Shown: in pieces, positions 1 through 5,254 of the stretch
How the letters are laid out: every line of letters begins with the position of its first letter
Numbering within the stretch: position 1 is the stretch's first letter
Source: VFMC01 sp031400715
Lineage (GTDB): Bacteria; Actinomycetota; Acidimicrobiia; Acidimicrobiales; Ilumatobacteraceae
DNA length: 8,746 bases
Assembly (NCBI GenBank): GCA_031400715.1
Contig: JANNQK010000140.1
Coordinates: 1 to 8,746 of the forward strand
Reading direction: 5' to 3'
Made by a program: the position numbers and the translations under genes
Notes under the pieces: model-generated
The model's database searches: none
What the model saw: only the letters and a program-made list of their open reading frames with translations
What the model was told of the DNA's origin: nothing

Positions 1-393
1 GTCGAAGGCCACGGTGAACACCATGCCCGTGTTGTTGCGCGTGTCGCGCAGGGCCTTGCGGATGGCGCGTTGCACGTACTTCGGGGTCCGCGCATCAGGG
101 CTGTCGAAGGGTCGGCCCATCCACTCGATTCGAACGTTCAGCTCATTCAGTTCGGCGACCCGGCCGAACAGCTGCTTGTGCAGACCGAGGATGTGGCGCA
201 CCTCGGTGCGGGGCCTCACCCAGTTCTCGGTCGAGAAGCCGAACACGGTGAGCCACCCCACGTTGCGGGTCACCGCCACCCGCACCAGTGCCGCCAGGTT
301 CTCCTCGCCCTCGGTGTGACCGGCAGTGCGCGGCAGATTGCGGCGGCTGGCCCAGCGACCGTTGCCGTCCATGATGCACGCGACATGCATCAT
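1..393 (-). CDS. uppS: Isoprenyl (undecaprenyl/decaprenyl) diphosphate synthase, C-terminus cut off by window edge
   Basis: A cis-prenyltransferase that condenses isopentenyl diphosphate onto an allylic primer to make the polyprenyl diphosphate carrier for peptidoglycan and other wall polymers; it acts at the membrane. The 131 visible residues carry the family's N-terminal hallmarks: HVACIMDGNGRWA at residues 3-15 with the catalytic Asp at 9, then RTAGHTEG, and FGFSTENWVRP about 60 residues in. The reading frame is open to base 1 and ends in VAFD, where the family normally continues with NYGGR. The RTGGE and RRFGG regions therefore lie outside the window. I chose the ATG at 393 because the only earlier in-frame start, GTG at 576, would add 61 Arg-rich residues unlike the family, and a promoter-like element sits between the two. 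No clear Shine-Dalgarno sequence is seen. The gene is divergent from a degenerate paralogue at 610. Confidence 0.93.
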   Translation of the reverse strand, partial: MMHVACIMDGNGRWASRRNLPRTAGHTEGEENLAALVRVAVTRNVGWLTVFGFSTENWVRPRTEVRHILGLHKQLFGRVAELNELNVRIEWMGRPFDSPDARTPKYVQRAIRKALRDTRNNTGMVFTVAFD

Positions 394-471
394 GCGCGGA
401 TGGTCGGCGTCGTGCGCCTCGTCATGTGTGGCGCGAGAGTCAGAAGAGGCAGGCGGAGCGGTGATCGCGCC

Positions 472-500
472 ACGATAACCCTCGCGCCGACGTCGGTCAC
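472..500 (-). promoter_or_regulatory. Candidate promoter for uppS
   Basis: On the minus strand GTGACC (495-500) and TATCGT (472-477) are separated by 17 bases, matching housekeeping sigma-factor geometry with moderate consensus. Transcription would begin near 465, leaving a leader of about 70 bases before the ATG at 393. This placement argues against the alternative GTG start at 576. Seen by eye only; GC-rich genomes give many chance matches. Confidence 0.33.
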
Positions 501-531
501 GGCCGGTCGATTCACCGTATGACCAACGCCG

Positions 532-572
532 ACACCTGACCTGGAACTTCCCAGCGGTGGCGCTCCAGGTGT
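532..572. repeat. Inverted repeat ACACCTG/CAGGTGT upstream of the UppS-like gene
   Basis: ACACCTG at 532-538 is the exact reverse complement of CAGGTGT at 566-572, with a 27-base spacer. A second pair, CCTGG (539-543) and CCAGG (565-569), gives an alternative fold. It lies 37 bases before the ATG at 610. It could be an operator for the divergent genes, a leader hairpin, or chance. Confidence 0.3.
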
Positions 573-594
573 TCACGATCCAGCCCTCGGCCGT

Positions 595-600
595 GGGAGA
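595..600 (+). promoter_or_regulatory. Ribosome binding site that selects the 610 start
   Basis: GGGAGA ends 9 bases before the ATG at 610. It directly abuts the ATG at 601, which is too close to serve that codon, so it favours 610 as the start. Confidence 0.55.
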
Positions 601-609
601 ATGAGCCAC

Positions 610-1161
610 ATGCCCACCCCTTCGACGACCGACGACGAGCAGCAAGAGCTGCATCACGTCATGGTCGTGGGGGGCACCGTGGTGGAGTGGGGTCGTCTGA
701 CCGACGAGCAGTGGCAGCACCGCCTCCGCACGCTCGGGACGCTGGCCGGCTCGGCGGGTGCTCGATGGCTCACGCTGCGTCCGTTCGAGCGCGGCGAAGG
801 TGCCGACAGCGCTCGTCCGGTACATCACGACGTGGTTCAGCTCGAGAAGTGCACGGTGATCGTCGACCCCACTCCGGATGGCCGAGAACGGCTGGTCGTG
901 GCGCTGCGCAAGCTGGCGGAGAACGACCAGCTCAGCGAGGCGGCCGTCGCCGCAGCCCTGCTGTCGCCGGCTGCAACCGAACCCGATCTGGTGCTCTTGC
1001 TCGGCACGTCCGATCGGCTCCCCAGCTCTCTGGTGTGGGAGTTGGCCTATGCAGAGATGGTCTACGTGGACACGGCGTGGGCCGATCTCGACGACGCGCA
1101 TCTGGCCGAGGCCATCGGCGCGTACCGACGACGTCACCGTCGCTTCGGTGGGCTCGACTAG
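610..1161 (+). CDS. Degenerate UppS-like protein (predicted catalytically inactive cis-prenyltransferase homologue)
   Basis: 183 residues, against about 250 for UppS. By-eye alignment with E. coli UppS runs along the whole protein. HHVMVVGGTVVEW (15-27) matches HVAIIMDGNGRWA, with the catalytic Asp replaced by Gly and GNGR lost. ARWLTLRPFERGEG (51-64) matches the ALTLYAFSSENW strand. VDPTPDGRERLVVALRKLAE (85-104) matches IAANYGGRWDIVQGVRQLAE. The tail from DLVLLLGTSDR (126-136) to RRFGG (177-181) matches DLVIRTGGEHR to RRFGG, so the RTGGE Arg and Glu are gone while the later Arg, the AYAE Glu and the terminal RxG remain. About 50 central residues are missing. It is therefore probably inactive alone and may be a partner or regulator of UppS. 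It sits 8 bases before recO, likely in one operon, and is divergent from uppS. ATG at 601 is an alternative start. Confidence 0.82.
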   Translation: MPTPSTTDDEQQELHHVMVVGGTVVEWGRLTDEQWQHRLRTLGTLAGSAGARWLTLRPFERGEGADSARPVHHDVVQLEKCTVIVDPTPDGRERLVVALRKLAENDQLSEAAVAAALLSPAATEPDLVLLLGTSDRLPSSLVWELAYAEMVYVDTAWADLDDAHLAEAIGAYRRRHRRFGGLD

Positions 1162-1169
1162 GCGCGACG

Positions 1170-1892
1170 GTGGCGAACCCCCTGTATCGCGACACCGCTG
1201 TGGTGTTGCGCACGTATCGGCTCGGCGAGGCCGATCGGATCATCGTGATGCTGACCGAGCACCACGGCAAGGTGCGCGCCGTCGCCAAGGGTGTCCGCAA
1301 GACGATGTCGAAGTTCGGTGCTCGGCTCGAGCCACTCAGCCACGTGCGGCTGCTGATGTACCAAGGGCGCGAGCTCGACATCGTGAGCCAGGCCGAGTCG
1401 GTCGAGACGCTCGCTCCGTTGGTCGGCGACCTCGACCATCTGACCAACGGCCTGGCGATGGTCGAAGCCGTCGACCAGCTGACGATGGATCGCGAACCCG
1501 CTCCACACGTCTATCGCATGCTCGTCGGAGCGCTCCGCACCGTCGCCGAGCGGTCGGGCCCGCTGGTCGTCTCGGCGTTCTACTGGAAGCTGCTCGCCTC
1601 CGAGGGTGTGAGCCCGCAACTCGACGAGTGTGTGCGTTGCGGCGAGGTCGAACCACTGGTCGCCTTCGACGTCGCTGAGGGAGGCGTGTTGTGCCGTTCG
1701 TGCCGGACGGGAGCACCGATCTCGGCCGACGCGCTGTCGGTGATGAGGATGATCCTGGGTGGCCGGATGAACGAAGCGCTCGATCTTCCCGCCTCGCCGG
1801 TCACCCACGAGGTGGCCGGACACGCCAATCGCGCCCTCGAACACCACCTCGAGCGCCGCTTGCGCACCGTTGCGATGTTCGAAGCACACTGA
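1170..1892 (+). CDS. recO: DNA repair protein RecO
   Basis: Recombination mediator of the RecFOR pathway: it binds single-stranded DNA, anneals strands and, with RecR, helps load RecA onto SSB-coated gaps in the cytoplasm. The protein is 240 residues, normal for the family. It opens with LYRDTAVVLRTYRLGEADRI and KVRAVAKGVRK, the typical N-terminal OB-fold signature, followed by a helical domain. Within the C-terminal half, CVRC and CRSC lie 17 residues apart (from about residue 153), the four-Cys zinc site present in many RecO proteins. The GTG at 1170 is chosen because it precedes the first conserved residues and follows the UppS-like stop by 8 bases; its Shine-Dalgarno is weak, which suggests translational coupling. 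In other actinobacteria recO also neighbours uppS. Confidence 0.95.
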   Translation: MANPLYRDTAVVLRTYRLGEADRIIVMLTEHHGKVRAVAKGVRKTMSKFGARLEPLSHVRLLMYQGRELDIVSQAESVETLAPLVGDLDHLTNGLAMVEAVDQLTMDREPAPHVYRMLVGALRTVAERSGPLVVSAFYWKLLASEGVSPQLDECVRCGEVEPLVAFDVAEGGVLCRSCRTGAPISADALSVMRMILGGRMNEALDLPASPVTHEVAGHANRALEHHLERRLRTVAMFEAH

Positions 1893-1915
1893 TCTGCCCC
1901 ATGTGACGAGCAGGG

Positions 1916-2803
1916 TCAACTGGTCGGCGAGCCGAACCGACCGTGGTCGAAGTCGACCATCGCTTGTCGCAGTTCGGCCTGGGTGTTCATGACGAACGGC
2001 CCGTAGCGAGCGACAGGTTCGTTCAGCGGTTGGCCGGTGAGCACGATGATCTCGCTGTTGTCGGCCACGCCGGTCACGGTCAACTCACTGCCGTCGATGA
2101 CGGCCAGCACGCCGTCGGCGACGTCGGTGTCGGCCACCCGTGCGGCGCCCGTCAGCGGGTAGACCAGCACCGTGTGGCCGCTGGGCAGCTGCGTGGTCGC
2201 CGATGCGCCGGCCTCGAGCGTGAGGTGGGCGTAGGAGATCGGCGTGTGGGTCCGGCCGGGACCGACCAGGCCGAACAGCTCTCCCGCGATCACGCGGATC
2301 TCCGCGCCGGGCTCCGTTCGGCGGGCGACGTGTTCGGCGGCGATGTCCTGATACGCCGGTTCGATCATCTTCTTCGCGGCCGGCAGGTTCACCCACAGCT
2401 GCAGGCCGTGCACTCGACCGCCCGCAGCCTGAGCCCGCGGCGAGGGACCTTCCTTGTGCAGCACACCCGAGCCCGCGGTCATCCACTGGGTGTCGCCCGG
2501 ACCGAGAATGCCGTGATTGCCCATCGAGTCGCGGTGCTCCTCGTCGCCTTCCACGATGTACGTGACCGTTTCGAAGCCGCGATGAGGGTGCCAGGGCGTG
2601 CCCTTGGCCTCGCCCGGGGCGAACGTCATCGGGCCGATGTGGTCGAACAGCAGGAACGGATCCATGAACGACAGCGACGCGGTGGGGAAGGGGCGGCGGA
2701 CGACGAAGCCATCTCCTTCGATCGCGCGCTGAGCCGGGACGAGACGGCTGACGGTGGCCACTGGAGCCTGGCGGTGGGTGTTCCGGGAATGCTCGGTGAT
2801 CAT
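1916..2803 (-). CDS. Pirin family protein (iron-binding bicupin)
   Basis: 295 residues, close to human pirin in length and plan. All four iron ligands of the pirin family are present: HPHRGFE gives His72 and His74, and TAGSGVLHKE gives His116 and Glu118. Other family landmarks are GPGDTQWMTAGSG, HGLQLWVNLP and, near the C-terminus, PVARYGPFVMNTQAELRQA. Bacterial pirins are cytoplasmic cupins; some have quercetinase activity and others are redox-linked regulators, and the substrate cannot be read from sequence. The ATG at 2803 gives a full-length protein without a strong ribosome site; GTG at 2761 is possible and would remove 14 residues outside the fold. It lies 49 bases downstream of the lipoprotein gene on the same strand, so it may be read from that promoter. 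It converges on recO with a 23-base gap. Confidence 0.93.
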   Translation of the reverse strand: MITEHSRNTHRQAPVATVSRLVPAQRAIEGDGFVVRRPFPTASLSFMDPFLLFDHIGPMTFAPGEAKGTPWHPHRGFETVTYIVEGDEEHRDSMGNHGILGPGDTQWMTAGSGVLHKEGPSPRAQAAGGRVHGLQLWVNLPAAKKMIEPAYQDIAAEHVARRTEPGAEIRVIAGELFGLVGPGRTHTPISYAHLTLEAGASATTQLPSGHTVLVYPLTGAARVADTDVADGVLAVIDGSELTVTGVADNSEIIVLTGQPLNEPVARYGPFVMNTQAELRQAMVDFDHGRFGSPTS

Positions 2804-2852
2804 TGCCCATGCAACGATTGGCAGAGATGAAGTATTCCGCCCGAGTCGCCCG

Positions 2853-3725
2853 TCAGCAGTCATCGAAGACGTATCCGGGGTTCGATCCGCTGCGGATGCC
2901 GTACACCGTGACCTCGGTCGGATCGGGCACCGCGGTCGTGTAGGTCTCGCCATCGAAGGTGCCGAAGAACTCGCCGCTCGACTGCAACACGAGGGTCGCT
3001 CCGCCCGACTCGCCGAAGCCCTGCGAGTAGCACCCACCGGGGTTGGCGGTCATCGCGTCGGGGAAGTCCGACCACCGTGCTCCCAGCGGCAGGCTCTGCG
3101 TGGTCGTCAGCACCGGCTCGATCGGAGCCTCGGCGCTGAAGTAGTCGTAGCCGACGAACTGCAGTTCCTCCACCGACGCACCCCCGAACGAGATGCAGAA
3201 GCCGTTGTCGAAGCACGCCCGACGCAGGAACGGGAAGGCGAAGATCGACTCATCGGCCTCGTTGATGAAGCTGCCGGACTCGTCCGCCGTGGGGAACGTC
3301 GCCGAGGTGTCCGTGGCGGGCGCTCCGAGCACAGGTACCAGCACATCGAGCGCAGCCTGGGTGCCAGTGCCGAATGCCACCGGTCCGATCGCTGTGCCCG
3401 ACAGCTGCAGATCTGCCGCGGTCAGCGGTGCGGTCGTCGTCGTGGGCGCCAGCGTGCTGGTCGGTGCGGAGGTCGTCGTGGGTGCCACGGTGGTGGAGGG
3501 CGCCGCCGTCGTGGTGGATGCCGTCGCGGTGGTGGCCGGCGTCGAGTCGGCAGTCGACGACGCCGTCGTGCTGGCAGCGCCCGTCTCATCGCTTCCGCCT
3601 CCGCAGGCGCCGGCAAGCAGCGCGACAGCAACGATCGGCAGGGCGCTTCGTGTGGCCTTGCTCAGCCGGGCCCTCGTCCGCAAGGTGGTCTTCATCAGGG
3701 TGTTGCTCATCACGGTGTTGCTCAT
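2853..3725 (-). CDS. Putative lipoprotein with Thr/Ala/Pro-rich stalk and unknown C-terminal domain
   Basis: 290 residues. A basic N-terminus (residues 11-28) leads into a hydrophobic stretch and lipobox LAGA|C with the lipid-accepting Cys at 41, predicting export by Sec or Tat and anchoring to the outer face of the membrane. Residues 47-100 are a low-complexity Thr/Ala/Ser/Pro linker, a likely stalk. The domain at 104-290 begins GTAIGPVAFGTGTQAALDVL, a pattern I associate with exported actinobacterial proteins of unknown function, and contains Cys171, 177, 232 and 290, enough for two disulfides. No catalytic motif is visible. The ATG at 3725 is chosen for its excellent ribosome site (7-base spacing); two further in-frame ATGs follow at 3710 and 3695, created partly by a 15-base tandem duplication. 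Divergent from glyS; pirin follows downstream. Confidence 0.85.
   Translation of the reverse strand: MSNTVMSNTLMKTTLRTRARLSKATRSALPIVAVALLAGACGGGSDETGAASTTASSTADSTPATTATASTTTAAPSTTVAPTTTSAPTSTLAPTTTTAPLTAADLQLSGTAIGPVAFGTGTQAALDVLVPVLGAPATDTSATFPTADESGSFINEADESIFAFPFLRRACFDNGFCISFGGASVEELQFVGYDYFSAEAPIEPVLTTTQSLPLGARWSDFPDAMTANPGGCYSQGFGESGGATLVLQSSGEFFGTFDGETYTTAVPDPTEVTVYGIRSGSNPGYVFDDC
3423..3587 (-). repeat. Low-complexity Thr/Ala/Pro/Ser-coding tract
   Basis: Within the lipoprotein gene, codons for residues about 47-100 are runs of ACC/ACG/GCC/CCC encoding TTT, APTTT and similar short units. The units are irregular, so this is a compositionally biased stalk, not a perfect tandem array. 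Such tracts are prone to length change by slippage. Confidence 0.7.
3696..3725 (-). repeat. 15-base tandem duplication at the lipoprotein start codon
   Basis: ATGAGCAACACCGTG (3711-3725) is followed immediately by ATGAGCAACACCCTG (3696-3710), 14 of 15 bases identical. It encodes MSNTV-MSNTL and is followed at once by a third ATG at 3693-3695. Confidence 0.9.
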
Positions 3726-3732
3726 CAAGGGT

Positions 3733-3740
3733 TCTCCTCT
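3733..3740 (-). promoter_or_regulatory. Strong ribosome binding site of the lipoprotein gene
   Basis: AGAGGAGA on the minus strand lies 7 bases before the ATG at 3725. It is one of the two strongest Shine-Dalgarno sequences in the window and fixes the first of three in-frame ATGs as the best start. Confidence 0.75.
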
Positions 3741-3842
3741 GAACATTGCTCGCCCTGCACATCATGCTTGGGTGAGCGGGCCGGGGAGCGACTCATCGCT
3801 CGTCGGTCCGGAATCAGGCCGCTTGAGGTACGGACAGCGCCG

Positions 3843-3848
3843 TAACCT
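3843..3848 (+). promoter_or_regulatory. Candidate -10 element for leaderless glyS transcription
   Basis: TAACCT fits the TAnnnT -10 pattern and ends 7 bases before the GTG at 3856, the distance expected if transcription starts on the start codon itself. No Shine-Dalgarno precedes that GTG. A TTGAGG at 3823-3828 is only 14 bases upstream of the -10, too close for a standard -35, so the call is weak. Confidence 0.28.
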
Positions 3849-3855
3849 GTTGGCC

Positions 3856-5166
3856 GTGCCAGCGACCGACCTCGACCAGATCGTCAACCTCTGCAAGCGC
3901 CGTGGCTTCGTGTATCCCTCGGCCGAGATCTACGGCGGATTCCGGTCGAGCTACGACTACGGCCCGCTCGGGTCGCTCATGCTCCGCAACGTGCGTGAGG
4001 CGTGGGTGCGCACGATGGTGCAACAGCGCGACGACGTGGTGCTCATCGACGCGGCCATCCTCGGTCCGCCTGCCGTGTTCGAAGCCAGTGGCCATCTCGC
4101 CAACTTCAGCGATCCGCTGGTCGACTGCATGAAGTGCAAGCAGCGCTTTCGCGAAGACCACCTCACCGATCCCGACGTCTGTCCGAACTGCGGTGCCAAG
4201 GGCTCGTTCACCGAGTCGCGGGCGTTCAACCTCATGTTCAAGACCCAGGCGGGCCCGGTGGAGGGCTCGGGCACCGAGGTCTACATGCGCCCCGAGACGG
4301 CTCAGGGCATGTTCGTCAACTTCGTCAACGTGCTGCAGACCAGCCGCAAGAAGCCACCGTTCGGCATCGCCCAGGTGGGCAAGAGCTTCCGCAACGAGAT
4401 CACGCCGGGCAACTTCATCTTCCGCACCCGCGAGTTCGAGCAGATGGAGTGCGAGTTCTTCGTACCTCCTGCCGACAGCGCCCAGTGGTACGCGTACTGG
4501 TGCAACGCTCGCTTCAACTGGTACGTCGACCTCGGCATCCCGGCCGACATGCTGCGCCTGCGCGCCCACGACGCCGACGAGCTCAGCCACTACTCGGCCG
4601 GCACCAGCGACGTCGAGTTCATGTACCCGTGGGGCTGGGGTGAGCTCGAGGGCATCGCCCAGCGCACCGACTTCGACCTCAAGCAGCACGCCCAGCACTC
4701 GGGCCAGAAGCTCGACTTCTTCGACCAGGCCACCAACGAGCGCTATGTGCCGTACGTGATCGAGCCAGCGGGTGGTGTCAACCGCGCCATGGCTGCGTTC
4801 TTGCTGGCTGCGTACGACGAGGACATCGTCAACGACGAACCCCGTCAGGTGCTGCGCCTTCATCCCCGCCTCGCCCCGTACAAGGTCGCCGTGTTGCCGC
4901 TCAGCAAGAAAGACACCCTCACCCCGCTCGCGAAGCAGGTGTACGCCACGCTGGCCGATCGCTACATGGTCGACTACGACGAGACACAGGCCATCGGCAA
5001 GCGCTATCGCCGCCAGGACGAGATCGGCACACCGCTGTGCGTCACGGTCGACTTCGATTCGTTGGAAGATGCCGCTGTCACCATCCGCGAGCGAGACACA
5101 ACTGCTCAGGTGCGCGTGCCCATCGCCGATCTCGAAACCGAGATCCGCGCCCGCCTGGGCTTCTGA
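3856..5166 (+). CDS. glyS: Glycyl-tRNA synthetase (alpha2, eukaryote-like single-chain type)
   Basis: Class II synthetase that charges tRNA-Gly with glycine in the cytoplasm. 436 residues, slightly shorter than the usual 450-470 of homodimeric bacterial enzymes. Visible in order: YGGFRSSYDYGPLGS (26-40), the glycine-enzyme N-terminal signature; a zinc-type insertion with Cys91, 94, 109 and 112; RPETAQGMF (145-153); motif 2 at FRNE...RTREFEQME (178-198); motif 3 around GGVNRAMAAFL (306-316); and the anticodon-binding domain from LHPRLAPYKVAVLPLSKK (335-352) to the C-terminus. The frame is open far upstream through sequence antisense to the lipoprotein, but homology begins just after the GTG at 3856. 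TTG at 3850 is an alternative start. No ribosome site is visible, suggesting a leaderless message. Divergent from the lipoprotein, convergent with the sensor kinase. Confidence 0.97.
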   Translation: MPATDLDQIVNLCKRRGFVYPSAEIYGGFRSSYDYGPLGSLMLRNVREAWVRTMVQQRDDVVLIDAAILGPPAVFEASGHLANFSDPLVDCMKCKQRFREDHLTDPDVCPNCGAKGSFTESRAFNLMFKTQAGPVEGSGTEVYMRPETAQGMFVNFVNVLQTSRKKPPFGIAQVGKSFRNEITPGNFIFRTREFEQMECEFFVPPADSAQWYAYWCNARFNWYVDLGIPADMLRLRAHDADELSHYSAGTSDVEFMYPWGWGELEGIAQRTDFDLKQHAQHSGQKLDFFDQATNERYVPYVIEPAGGVNRAMAAFLLAAYDEDIVNDEPRQVLRLHPRLAPYKVAVLPLSKKDTLTPLAKQVYATLADRYMVDYDETQAIGKRYRRQDEIGTPLCVTVDFDSLEDAAVTIRERDTTAQVRVPIADLETEIRARLGF

Positions 5167-5182
5167 CACTCCCCGGCATCGC

Positions 5183-5229
5183 TTCTGGTCGCGCATCTCC
5201 CCGGCGGGCGTGGGCACACGCAACCAGAA
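5183..5229. terminator. Possible bidirectional terminator hairpin between glyS and the sensor kinase
   Basis: TTCTGGT (5183-5189) pairs with ACCAGAA (5223-5229); after one mismatch GCG (5191-5193) pairs with CGC (5219-5221). The enclosed loop is GC-rich. It lies in the 88-base gap between two convergent genes, where a terminator is expected. There is no U-run on either strand, so it is not a classical intrinsic terminator. Confidence 0.35.
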
Positions 5230-5254
5230 TGCACCTGTGCGGCTGCGGGCTGGG

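Noticed and set aside
381..430. 11-codon ORF whose stop overlaps the uppS ATG
   Set aside because: No ribosome site and too short to distinguish from chance.
394..576. N-terminal extension of UppS from GTG 576 (preceded by a GAGGG-like ribosome site)
   Set aside because: The added 61 residues are Arg-rich, unlike the family, with weaker third-position GC bias, and they span the candidate promoter. Kept only as an alternative start.
687..1169. Upstream extension of the recO frame over the UppS-like gene
   Set aside because: The translation is Arg/Gly-rich shadow sequence; RecO homology begins right at the GTG at 1170.
1943..2830. Long plus-strand ORF opposite the pirin gene
   Set aside because: Antisense shadow of a clear pirin; composition is typical of high-GC antisense frames and shows no family motif.
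2804..3037. Longer N-terminus for pirin from ATG 3037
   Set aside because: It would overlap the 3' end of the lipoprotein gene and add about 78 residues absent from pirins.
3420..3600. Thr-linker repeats as a possible CRISPR-like or minisatellite array
   Set aside because: Units are irregular, codon-phased and fully explained by a coding Thr/Ala/Pro stalk; no spacers.
2754..3845. Plus-strand ORF with Gly/Arg-rich repeats opposite the lipoprotein
   Set aside because: The repeats are the antisense of the Thr-rich linker codons; no ribosome site or domain.
3814..5223. 469-residue minus-strand ORF covering glyS
   Set aside because: Length is explained by strong codon bias of glyS on the other strand; the translation is low-information Val/Ala/Glu/Arg sequence with no recognisable motif.
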